Made by a program: the position numbers and the translations under genes. The notes below the pieces were generated by a model that saw nothing but the letters and a program-made list of their open reading frames with translations, searched no databases and was not told the DNA's origin. Of a stretch of 64,000 nt of DNA, positions 35,223 through 46,138 are shown in pieces. This DNA is from Microplitis mediator (lineage: Eukaryota; Arthropoda; Insecta; Hymenoptera; Braconidae). The stretch is taken from positions 7,068,001-7,132,000 of the forward strand of contig NC_079970.1 of the NCBI RefSeq assembly GCF_029852145.1, read 5' to 3'. How positions within the stretch are numbered: position 1 is the first letter of the stretch; the number at the start of each line of letters is the position of its first letter.

Positions 35223-38200
35223 TATGTTATAAAAAAAATTGTTTATTTGCATAAAAAGATCTAATTATTTTGAGAGCTAAAGTGCGACAATAACATACTT
35301 GTTAATTATCATTTTTCGATATTTATTTTTATTATTATTATTATTGTTTTGTTTAGTAGGTGAGGCTTAAAAAAAGTATATACATATATATGAACATCTA
35401 GTCTGATTTATAGAATATCAATAGCATCGAATGAATATCACTTGTCAATATGTACAGTAAAATTCACATGTCCCACATGAGAATGAGAGTACAGGGCGCG
35501 GCAGACAGCGAGCTTTTGTCGTTTATTTTAAATGTTATAGTTATTTAATAATTACATTGCTTTGAGTTTATTAATATTATTATTATTATTTGTTTTGTTT
35601 ATTTAAACTACTTAATTTATTTTTTTACTGCCAGTTTATTTAGATTTAATATTTTTAATTTTGCAGATGGTTTCATCCCAACATATCAGGATTAGAGGCC
35701 GAACGTTTATTGATGGAACGAGGCTATGACAGTTCATTTCTTGCACGTCCAAGTTCTTCCAATCCTGGTGACTTTACTCTTTCAGTAAGGTAGTTTACTT
35801 ATAAATTAATATACATATATATTTATAGTATTAAGGGTATTTTGACAGTGCCCCCACTTTTTAAAAATATGCAATAATTTAAACGTCATAATTGTATTTG
35901 AATTTCATAAGTGTAAATGCAGCAGACATACAATTTTTTTAATTACATATAAAAAAATTAGATAATTAATAAAAATACATGTACTGAATTTTGAATTCTC
36001 TGAACATGTAATTTTTTATTTTTATTTTATAAACATTTTAATTTATTCTTTCAAAATTTTTAAAATTGTCAGATGTCCGCTATCTACTTAATTGATTTTG
36101 AAAAAATTTAAGCATTAATTGAAAAAAAAACAACGTACACTGTAAAAAGAACGGTGTTAAAATGAAATAACACCGGTGTAGGTGGTGTTTAAATACCGGT
36201 GTAAAAAAAATTCACGTATAGAAATTAGAAAAAAAATGTATTATTTATAAAAAAAATAAAAATTTAATAAATATTATCTGGAGGAAATTTCAATTTTTCT
36301 ATGTACTTATTTAAATAATTATTTATGTTATACGTAATTTATTTAAAAATTACACAATTTTACGCCCACCATTTCAATCACTAATAATTTAATTAATTAA
36401 TAAAAACACTAATTAACTGTAGTGATTGAGTAAGTAAAAATATTCACAAAGTTAAATATTTTAACACCGGTAAAGAATACTTACACCGGCGGTGTTATTT
36501 TAACACCGCTTTCGGTGTTGAAATTTAACACCTATACCGCCTGGACTTACCCCGGTTTTTTTTACAGTGTAGTCGCAATTTCGCTGAGATATAGAATTTT
36601 AAAAAAATTACTTACAGTTGTTATCGATTAGGAGTAAATAGTAGATTACATACCTAGGCCAGTAAAATAAGAAAAGTCTCAGATCACATGTAATTGTAGG
36701 CCGAGGCTGACAAACATGTGGTCTGAGGCTTTCTTTTTTACTGGCCAAGGTGCGTATACTATTTTTCTGCTCGACGGAGCCGGAAAGTTGTAACTTCGTT
36801 CAGGGCAGCGGCTCGAAAGTTGCCACTTTCCGGTCGAAGGGCAGAAAACGAAATTTGTTGAATAAATTTTAGCCTACAAAATTTGAAAATTCGAATTATA
36901 GAATTGACATGAAGATTTTACTGAAATTTATTTTCCAAATTTCGTTCAACTCCCAATTGATATCAACTGTAAGTAATTTTTTAAAAATTCTATATTTCAG
37001 CGAAATTGTCTTTTTTTCAATTAATGCCTCAATTTTTTTTTTTTTTATTAATTAATAAAATTTTTATACGCTTGTGACAGTTGAAAGCCATTGAAAATTT
37101 TTAAAAAGTGGGGGCACTGTCTGCGAATTGCCTTAACTATCAATTTACTTAATTACATCTATTGTTGATAGTGATAACTTATAACAATATTATTTTATTT
37201 AAAATAGAAGGAATAGCGAAGTAACTCACATTAAAATTCAAAATACTGGTGACTTTTACGATTTGTATGGTGGTGAAAAATTTGCAACCCTGTCAGAACT
37301 CGTGCAGTATTATATGGAAAATGGGGGACAGTTGCGTGAAAAAAATGGTGAAGTTATTGAATTAAAGTATCCTCTGAATTGTGCTGATCCTACGACAGAG
37401 AGGTGGTTTCACGGTCACTTGTCAGCTAAAGAAGCTGAGCGGTTGATGCTCGAACGGGGTAAAAATGGATCTTTTTTGGTGCGAGAGTCTCAAAGTAAAC
37501 CCGGTGATTTTGTATTGTCTGTACGTACAGACGATCGCGTTACACACGTTATGATTCGTTATCAGGTACTTTTTAATATAAACAAAAAATATTCATTGGT
37601 AAAATATAATTTTTAAAATTATTTTATAGGATAATAAATATGATGTTGGTGGTGGTGAAAAATTTGATAGTTTAAGCGACCTTATTGAGCATTATAAACG
37701 CAATCCAATGGTTGAAACAAGTGGCAGTGTCGTACATTTACGGTATGATTATAAATTATCATTAAATTTAAAATAAAGAAGATTAAATGAAATGATAAAT
37801 AATTTTAGACAACCATTTAATGCAACTCGCATTAATGCCAGTGGCATTGAAAGTCGAGTAAGACAATTACACAAAGAAAATGGTTCGTCAAACGGTTGGA
37901 CGAGCTGGAATGGCGCACCAGGAAGTGATGAATCTGGATCGGGACGTGGTAAAGGTAAAGCTGGTTTCTGGGAAGAATTTGAATCTCTTCAGCAACTTGA
38001 ATGCCGCCATTTATTCTCACGCAAGGAAGGATTGAGGCCGGAGAATCGTGCAAAAAATCGTTATAAAAATATTTTACCTTGTAAGATATTTTATTTAACT
38101 ACTTAATTTTTTTTTTTTATATATATTATAGTTACAATAAAATTTCTTTTTAGTCGATCATACGAGAGTGAAACTTAAAGATGTAGATCCCAATGTTCCT

Positions 38201-40967
38201 GGGGCAGATTATATTAACGCTAATTACATTAAGGTAAATAATTCATTTATTTATATTGTAGGCCAATCGGCTATATACAACTGGTTACATATTATAGTTA
38301 CAAATATAAGAAAAACTATGATTTGAAAATCGAATCATATTCAATTATATTTAAATTTAGACATCTTTGACTGAGGAAAGAAAAAACTTGATTACTTATG
38401 GAGATTTTTAATTTAATTTTATTCGTTTAGATTTTTTAATGCCAAGGCATAAGCCGAATGGCAACAATTATATACAAGATAAATATATTACATAAGTACT
38501 ACAGAATCGTTATCAAATCGAATAATCGAATAATTAAAGTACACTAATTTATAGCCAATTTATTACTACCCTCTACCTCAAGTTTTAATAGAAAATCAAA
38601 AATTTTATTTTTAAAAACTTACAAACTATATGAATTTGAAATATCAACTGGTAGCTCTCTTCAAAGTCGTGTCAAAGAAACAACAAACGAGCGCTCATAA
38701 AAAATTGTAGCGAAGTTTGGTAGTTTAAAGTTTTGAAATATTTTTCATGGCTAGCCTATCAGATCTTTTGATTTCAGGATCCTCTTCTTTGAACAACCTT
38801 CGTATAAATTTAGGTTCACCTGTGCTAAGCTTTATAAAAGTAACATGCCGTAAAATATAATCGATTCGATTTGATACTCGACCAATAATATTTGAATGAT
38901 CCGCCAAAAAATTTGATGTCCGAATTGAACTTGTTGACTTGGTCAGCTATTCTATTGTACGGTCCATTAACTACATACTTTTTTATTAGATCTTAGCGTG
39001 TTAATTACTCGATTGTTCCTGAGACACGGTTTATTACAGACTATACCAAAGCCTCCTAGTATATCAGGCGAATCAATCAATTCATTAATTATTTTATTAA
39101 GGTCATAAGATTATTATTTTATTTATTTGAACGGCTCAAATATAATTTATTTTTACACATAAAACTTTTAACATTTTTTCTTTGGATTAATTAACTGCGA
39201 TTTTTTTAATATTCTTTTTTTTAAATTTATGACAGATTCTAATTAATTGCACACTTTTTCCACTTGGTCACAAAACATCTTTGGATCTCCTTCTTTTCAA
39301 GCACTTCCGTTTGACCCCCTGCTGGCCTTCCTTTAATTTTTCTCCTCACGATCGAGTAATTGTTCAAATTTTTTTATATAGGAGCAGATTTCGTTAATTG
39401 TCTCTCCCCTCAGTGTCTGCATTAGTTTATGTAGCATAAATATATTTGTAATAAAAATAAATGTGATAAATTTATGTGAATAAATTTATTGCAGAATGAA
39501 GAAAGAGAGGGTTCAGGGACCGGTACTGTGGCCAGTAATGACTCTTTAGCATTTAATAAATGTTATATTGCAACTCAAGGTTGTCTTCCTAATACAATTC
39601 AAGATTTTTGGCACATGGTTTATCAAGAGAATACTCAAGTTATTGTAATGACCACTAAAGAAATGGAACGGGGAAAGGTATGGCAACTTGTTAAATAACT
39701 TAATAAATAAAATATTTATCACATCATTATGTTTTATTTATTGGTATATTTTTTATTTATAGAACAAGTGTGCTAGATACTGGCCGGAAGAAGGTGAAGC
39801 TGCTGAATACGGTAATGAATGGAAAGTTCGTGCGCTCGCACGTACATCAACAGCCGATTATACGCTGCGTGAATTTCTTTTACAAGGAAACAAACCTAAT
39901 TTCTCAGAGCCTAGGAGAATTTATCATTATCATTTTCAGGTGAAAAATAACTCAGTAATTAAATTATAAATAAATGAAAATTTAATTATTAATGTTAGTA
40001 GATTTCATTGAAAAAATCTAACTATTGTATTTGTCCTCATGACAACTTTCCGAAAACTTTACCATTTTCTGCCTCAGCTAGTCGAGTAGGTTCCAAAAAA
40101 CCATTGGTTCGAAAGTTTATATATATACAATATAACGCGCCGTTCTCTCACGATAGCGATCACAATTCTACACCGATCTTAATGAAACTTTATATACTTA
40201 TTCTTTAGTTAAAGAGCTCATTTCAGCTCGAAAATGAACTAAATCGGACAGAAAGTTTAGAAGTTATGATCGTATGAAATTTTTTTGTTTTTCAAAAAAA
40301 TCGACTTTTGTTGATTTATCGTCAAAAAACTTCTAAACTTAAAAAGATAATCTATTTAGGGTGATTGCATCTTATAATACATTTAATTTGTGATATACTA
40401 CTTATTTTTTAATTAATTTTTCCTAAAACTTTGATGAGTTTCAAAATTTTTTAAGAAATAGAAAATAAATTTTCGGCTCGGGCAGGCAGTTATACACGTG
40501 GGTTGGAATGTCCTACTTTCCTCCCTTGGTGTGTTATGTACTATTACAACAGCCTTTTCTTAAACATAAATCACCTATTTATTCATTGAAATTCAAATGT
40601 TGCATTTGTTCTCCTATTTTTCCCTAAATTTGCGGGTCTGCTATAATTAAGTTTATAGCCGTATAACATTTTTTAACCCGTCAGCACTTCCATTATGAGC
40701 ATTTTGCTCACAGGACACTATTCAACTTATAGGATGTCGCCGTCGCGCAAGCGAGACACTAAAAAATCACTAGAGTGCTGACGGGTTAAATTTTAACATC
40801 GCAATTCAAGAGGTTGTACCCAATGTTCATTCATTTATTATGTCTTTGAAATTTTTTTACCTCAAAATTTATTAAACTGCCGAAAAAAAAATCTTTTTAA
40901 TTCAATCTTATCTTAAAACTTGAAAATTAATAATGAGAAATTTACTTCTATTTCGGATGCCGAATGA

Positions 40968-41022
<55 letters not shown>

Positions 41023-41035
41023 GTTATTATTATTA

Positions 41036-41133
<98 letters not shown>

Positions 41134-41134
41134 G

Positions 41135-41212
<78 letters not shown>

Positions 41213-43069
41213 TTATTTACAGGCATGGCCTGATCACGGTGTACCTTCGGACCCAGGTTGTGTATTGAATTTTCTTCATGATGTTAACGCACGACAAGAT
41301 TCAATTGCAGCGTCGTTAAATTCAAATGGCCAAACACCAGCACATGTTGGTCCTATTCTCGTTCATTGTAGCGCGGGAATTGGACGAACTGGTACATTTA
41401 TCGTCATTGATATGATTTTAGATCAAATTAAACAACATGGTATGGTTTATAAATAATAGTGCCCATTATCTTAATGCAGTAATTGTATTCATGACATGTG
41501 TAAAATTCTTTTTGTAGGCTTGGACTGTGAAATAGATATTCAGCGTACAATTCAGCGAGTTAGATCTCAACGATCTGGAATGGTACAAACAGAAGCGCAG
41601 TATAAATTTGTTTATCTCGCTGTACTGCATTATATTGAGACTGCAACACAAAGAAGACAAGCAGAACAGGTTTATTATTCTTTTATATTTGCATTTTTAT
41701 TAGGATGATCCTTAATAAAGAACCGTTTTTCGGAATGTTGCTTTTTATTTTATGATCGGTTTCACATGACGATAAAATTTTTTTTCTTAGTCTTCATAAT
41801 GAGTGTTCATAAGCTCGATTTCATATATTTTTTTTATAAATAAAAAAATTAAATTTCAAAATTTAAGAATTTTTGTTAGAAAATAATTACTTATTTCACT
41901 GAAACAAAATTAGTTATATTATTTGATAAATTATTACCCAGAAATAAGAGAAAATATTTAAAAATTCATTAATTTTCAATAATAATTGCAATAAAATAAC
42001 TTGAGATTATATTTTTGATTATTTACAATTTTTTAAGGGTATGCAAATCGGGTTCGAATCAAATCAAATCGAATAATTCGAATTTTCGAATTATTCGTAA
42101 CTTTTCGAATGATGATAAATAATCATTTTTTCGTAGATTCGTGTCTGAGCTCTACTTATCTCTAATTAAAATTTGAATTATTGGAAAAAATATTAAAATT
42201 TTAAGTTGTTCCAAGGAAAATTTTGGAATTATTCGTAAACTTTCAAATACTTCGAGAATTTACGAATAATTTGGAAAGTTTTGAATGATCCAAAAAATTA
42301 CAAATAATTTGAAAACTTACGAATTATTCGATTCGATACGAATATTTCGTAAATTCGAACTATTCGCACACCCCTACAATGTCATATATTAATTTTACAT
42401 TTGAGACTAAAAAAAATTAATTCAAAATGTAAAATATAAATTTCGAATCACTAAAAAAAAAATTTTTAAATACTTAAATTTTGAAACGAAAATTTTTTTA
42501 CTATTAAAAAAAATCTGCTGAGAGAACACCCCTCGATATAAATAAAGTAGAGGTACCGTTTTTGGCCACTTTAGGGCTAGTTTTGGACACTTGAAAAATT
42601 GAAATAAAATAATTTGTAAAAGACCCAATCACATAATCAATTTTTTAAATATGTTTAAAGATACTTCTCTCCCACTATTAAAATGAAAATATTATTTTAC
42701 ACTTTTTCATAAATTAAAATAAAGGATTAAATGTCCAAAAGTGGAGCAGTGACCACAAATGGTACTTCTACCCTTAGAAAAAATTTCTCTATTTAAAATG
42801 AATTTTAAAATTTGTCCCTAATTCTCAAATGACTTCACTGCGGATCATTCTGATCTAATATTATACATATTTATTAACAATTGAATATTTATTTGTTATA
42901 GAAATCTCTTCAATTTGGCCGTGAGTACACGAATATACGTTATAAGAGTGAAACAAATTCCTTGAGCACAAGTTTAAACGAAAATTCAGCGTTTGTTCAA
43001 ACACCGACCTTAGCAACGACAAACAATTTCACACTTCCATCTCCTGTCACCAGTCTGAGACCTAAGTAG
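34903..43069 (+). CDS. csw: Corkscrew/SHP2 (PTPN11-type) SH2-SH2 protein tyrosine phosphatase
   Basis: Non-receptor tyrosine phosphatase acting downstream of receptor tyrosine kinases to promote RAS-MAPK signalling. Exons: 34903-34916, 35667-35789, 37208-37565, 37630-37742, 37809-38080, 38154-38233, 39495-39677, 39763-39939, 41223-41439, 41518-41669, 42902-43069 (TAG). They join in phase to 618 residues. The N-SH2 begins MASRRWFHPNISG (about 5-103, FLARPS motif); the C-SH2 is about 112-216 (FLVRES). The PTP domain follows, with ERGKNKCARYWP, the WPD loop (W442), and the signature HCSAGIGRTGT with catalytic Cys489 (codon 41367-41369). The Q-loop region reads GMVQTEAQ. The tail keeps EYTNI around Tyr572, the position of the Grb2-binding tyrosine of SHP2. 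The PTP insert (EEREGSGTGTVASND) is short, unlike the long one of Drosophila corkscrew. Intron 1 after the SH2 start and the intron before exon 9 are repeat-laden. AATAAA at 43267. Confidence 0.98.
36138..36569. mobile_element. Family N MITE with CACTGTAAAAA ends and TA duplication
   Basis: 432 bp flanked by TA. Ends CACTGTAAAAAGAACGGTG and the complement of CACTGTAAAAAAAACCGG. Subterminal ACACCGGTGT motifs are repeated at both sides. Same termini as families A and 21086-21317, different interior. Confidence 0.8.
36644..36759. mobile_element. Family P hairpin MITE, copy 2
   Basis: ATTACATACCTAGGCCAGTA at the left pairs with TACTGGCCAAGGTGCGTA at the right, with CTCAGATCACATG arms as in copy 1 at 25324. 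It is followed by a G+C-rich stretch (36765-36848) with its own opposing CGGAAAGTTG and CACTTTCCGG motifs. Confidence 0.75.
38264..39440. repeat. Unidentified insert in a corkscrew intron, possible retroelement remnant
   Basis: The 1.26-kb intron 38234-39494 is much longer than its neighbours. On the minus strand a frame open across about 38725-38937 includes IIGRVSNRIDYILRHVTFIK and FIRRLFKEEDPEIKRSD. It has the feel of a retroelement ORF1 or other mobile-element protein, but I cannot identify it. GCCAATCGGCTATATAC at 38263 and AGCCGAATGGC at 38452 face each other. Confidence 0.3.
40022..40968. mobile_element. Family L repeat, copy 2, with a nested hairpin
   Basis: Outer segments match 17985-18978 (GAGTAGGTTCCAAAAAACC, TATAACGCGCCGTT, ATTTCGGATGCCGAATG). 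The middle holds a single MITE end (40493-40545) and the hairpin element at 40672-40790. The triplet repeat starts at its right edge. Confidence 0.6.
40672..40790. mobile_element. Hairpin MITE with TTTAACCCGTCAGCACT ends
   Basis: Perfect 17-bp inverted ends TTTAACCCGTCAGCACT and AGTGCTGACGGGTTAAA, 119 bp overall. The interior is G+C-richer than its surroundings. Confidence 0.8.
40968..41206. repeat. Long (ATT)n tract beside a corkscrew 3' splice site
   Basis: About 80 triplets of ATT with a few GTT or GTC interruptions. It ends 16 bases before the exon at 41223, which carries the WPD loop and catalytic cysteine. Open frames across it (poly-Ile, poly-Leu, poly-Asn) are artefacts of the repeat. 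Confidence 0.97.
42034..42376. mobile_element. Family E MITE, copy 2
   Basis: Ends AAGGGTATGCAAATCGG and TATTCGCACACCCCTA. The interior is rich in TTCGAATTATTCG motifs. It lacks the nested element of copy 1 at 21033 and lies in the last corkscrew intron. Confidence 0.75.
42546..42776. mobile_element. Family J foldback element, short copy
   Basis: 231 bp with ends GTAGAGGTACCGTTTTTGGC and the complement of AAGGGTAGAAGTACCATTTG. It shares GCCACTTTA and AAATGTCCAAAA with the long copy at 122-999. Confidence 0.7.
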
Positions 43070-43266
43070 TTGTTAGTTAATATATTTGCAATTTATTTAT
43101 ATAAATATTAATACACATAAAAACAACAGGCTCTGATGATTACGGTAATGGAAATAATTGTACATCCACGTTCAAATTATTTAGTTTTTTTCTCTATAAT
43201 GCAATCTTAAGCCTAGAATTTTTAGTCATTAGATAAATATAGATTGGAATTTGTTCAAAAGAAATT

Positions 43267-43272
43267 AATAAA
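43267..43272 (+). terminator. Candidate polyadenylation signal of corkscrew
   Basis: AATAAA about 200 bases downstream of the corkscrew stop. Other A/T-rich near matches exist nearby, so this is only the first exact hexamer on the coding strand. Confidence 0.35.
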
Positions 43273-44185
43273 CAAATGAAATATTTATTTTTATTTTTTT
43301 TTTTTTATAAAATACATTAATGCGTCAATTTACAACAATTGACTTGCATTAATTTAATAAAATATATTACTATATAATATTCGGGTTATTGAAAAGTTTA
43401 TCATTGTTATCACAATGTTGCATAGCTTTCTACATATTGTAAAATTTATTTAAAATATTTGCAGAAGCCTGTTATCAATTCAATGCGACACAATAATTAT
43501 TAATATTAATATATAATAGTATGCACCAGAGTGCAATTTAAAAAAAATTAATTTAGCAATTCGAATTTTATTAAAAGAAATTTAAAAAAAAATGCTAATT
43601 ATAATTAAATTGTGATTTAAAATATAATTAAATAATATTTCGGTCCATGGATATGTGCAAATGCTGATGGGAATTGTAAAAGTGATGAGAATGTTTTACT
43701 TTTTTTCTTATTTTTATTAATATTATTTTTTTTTGTCATAATAATTAAGATTTAAATAAAACACATGACAATTTATTAAATAACTGAAAGACTTATGTGC
43801 TATGAAAACACAAATCACGCTTCGTATATATATTTATATATATTTTTAGTTATAATAAGATTTCGTTAAAGCGTACGCTATAGAAACAATAACAATATTA
43901 ATAATTATTAAGTTAGAGTCTGATTTAATATAAAAAAACGCATTGTCTTTTTCACATTTTTTTTTAACTTATATTCAAGATTCGTTAACTAAAAAAAGTA
44001 AATTATTTTTAAACATTTTCTGTGATAATTATTAATCAATTAATAATTCCAAAAACGATTTTATAATAAAGGTTTTTTTTTTATTTTTTAATACCCATTA
44101 AACCTGGGGTTATTTTTGAAATTTATTGTCAGTATTTTACTAATTGATTTATAAATATCTTGGAAAAAAAAATAAATAACGAGTC

Positions 44186-45050
44186 TTAAGGGTATACTCA
44201 GATAGTGCCCAAACTTTTTAAAAATATGCAATGACTCCAACTGTCATAACCGTATTCAAATTTTATTAACTAATTAAAAAAAAAATTAAAACCTTACATG
44301 GAGACAAAAAATGTACGAATTTTTATTATGCTGTCAACCAAACTTGAAACAGGAAGTTGAGTCGTCAAAAAATTATGCTGCACTATAATTATTATTGTGA
44401 TCCTCTAGAAATTTTTTCATTTTCTACTATAATTCCTAGTTCACACAAATAGTTTTTATTACAATTTATCAATAAGTTTTAAGTGTATAATATTGTTTGG
44501 ATTGCAGGATAATCATTTTTTAGTGACTCAACTTTCTGTTTCAAGTTTGGTCGACGGCATAATAAAAATTCGTACGTTTTTTACCTCCATTTTTCTCCGT
44601 GTAATTGAAAAAAGGACAATTTCCCTGAGATATGGAATTTTAAAAAAATTACTTGCAGTTGTTATCAATTAGGAGTTAAACACCCACACGAAAAAATATA
44701 TATGTGACATATATCCATCAATGTATCGGCTACATGGGACATATGTTAGTTATATATTTTTTTGTGCGGGCAAAATTTGGAAAATAAATTTCAGCCTAAA
44801 AAAATTGAAAATTTCAATTATAAAATTGACATGAAGATTTTACTGAAATTTATTTTCTATATTTTGTTTGACTCCTAATTGATATCAACTGTAAGTAATT
44901 TTTTTTTAAATCTATATCAGCGAAGTTTCCTTTTTTTCAATGAATACTCTAACTTTTTTTTAATCAATTAATAAAATTTTGATGCGCTTATGGCAATTAA
45001 GTCATTGAAAATATTTAAAAAGTGGGGGCACTGTCTGAGAATGCCCTTAA
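44186..45050. mobile_element. Family F foldback element, copy 2, with a nested hairpin
   Basis: Ends TTAAGGGTATACTCAGATAG and the complement of TTAAGGGCATTCTCAGACAG. A hairpin at 44682-44771 (CACACGAAAAAATATATATG opposite ATATATATTTTTTTGTGCGG, both approximate) interrupts the sequence after TTAGGAGTTAAA. Confidence 0.75.
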
Positions 45051-46138
45051 AAAAAAAAAAAAAATTTGTTATTCGATTTAAAATAAAATGAATTTATATA
45101 AATATTTTTATTGATTGCAATATTTTTAACGTTACAGTTCATTTTGAAACAATACGACATTATTATATTTTATTTTTTAACAATAATTTCGGCACAAGTG
45201 TGAAAAAATATTTAAAATTCCCATACGACACCTGAAGTTCAAATGTATCTTTCGGTGAAAATAAATTGTAAATTTTTTCAAACTGCCTCTATATTATATT
45301 ATATTAAATTTATATTAATGTGAGATGATAATTAAAAAGAAAAATGAAATGAAGAAAAAAAAAAGAGGGAAAAGAAAAAGTTTCTGTGTTATTTTTGTTT
45401 AGTAGAAAGAAAAAAAAAAGAAAATTTTTTGTATCCTATTTCAAGACAAGCGAAATTGTGATAATGTCTTGACTTAGATTTTTTATAATATAAAGCTTTA
45501 AGTTAAATAATAACAAATTATGTCAACAATTATAATTATTATTAATTAATTAATTAAAAAAAATTTTGCTTTTTATTTTTATGGAAATTTATTTTTTAAA
45601 TTTGACCAATTGCTACTTGTTTTTATCAATTATTAGTAATATATAATATTTGTCGTTTTGTATTTTTTTTTTCTTGTCAATTCATTTTTATTTATTTTGA
45701 TTTAAAAATACTTATTAATTTGTTTCATACATTGTAATTAGAGATCTTAAAATCAAATGAGTCATTTTTATAATTGGGTAAAAAAAATTAAAATGTCTCC
45801 ATTTGATTTAAGCTCTTCGATTATATGTAATCCTGATCATGTCTAGATCAATAAAAAAAAAACCCTGTCATTATGGTAATGAGTTATATTATTTTAGATC
45901 CTTTTATAAAATTTCTTATAAAAAAAAAAGTTCGTAGTCATTTAATTTTGCAATAATAAATTCATTAGAGTTTAAATTTAACAAATGAAATAAACTCAGG
46001 CTACTTTTCAGTTCGTTCAACTTTAATAACGAATACTATTTAATAAAAAAAATAATAAAATAAAATTAATGAAACATCCAAGGCTAAATATGAACTTTAA
46101 ATAATAGGTTTTGATAAAGGCATATACAATAAATTATA

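Larger units (their letters stand above)
35831..37136. mobile_element. Family F foldback element, copy 1, with nested insertions
   Basis: Ends TTAAGGGTATTTTGACAGTG and the complement of TTAAGGCAATTCGCAGACAG; just inside both is CCCCCACTTTTTAAAAAT. It fills nearly all of the corkscrew intron between exons 35667-35789 and 37208-37565. It contains a TA-flanked MITE (36138-36569) and a family P-containing insertion (about 36638-36848). Copies 2 and 3: 44186-45050 and 46577-47316. Confidence 0.8.
43070..46138. other. Gap between the convergent corkscrew and SARNP 3' ends
   Basis: Holds both 3' UTRs and family F copy 2. The remainder is A/T homopolymer-rich sequence without coding signal. A purine-rich GAAAAAGAAAAG stretch lies near 45340-45430. 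Confidence 0.6.

Noticed and set aside
40908..41268. Long poly-Ile, poly-Leu, poly-Asn open frames on both strands
   Set aside because: They are translations of the (ATT)n microsatellite, not proteins.
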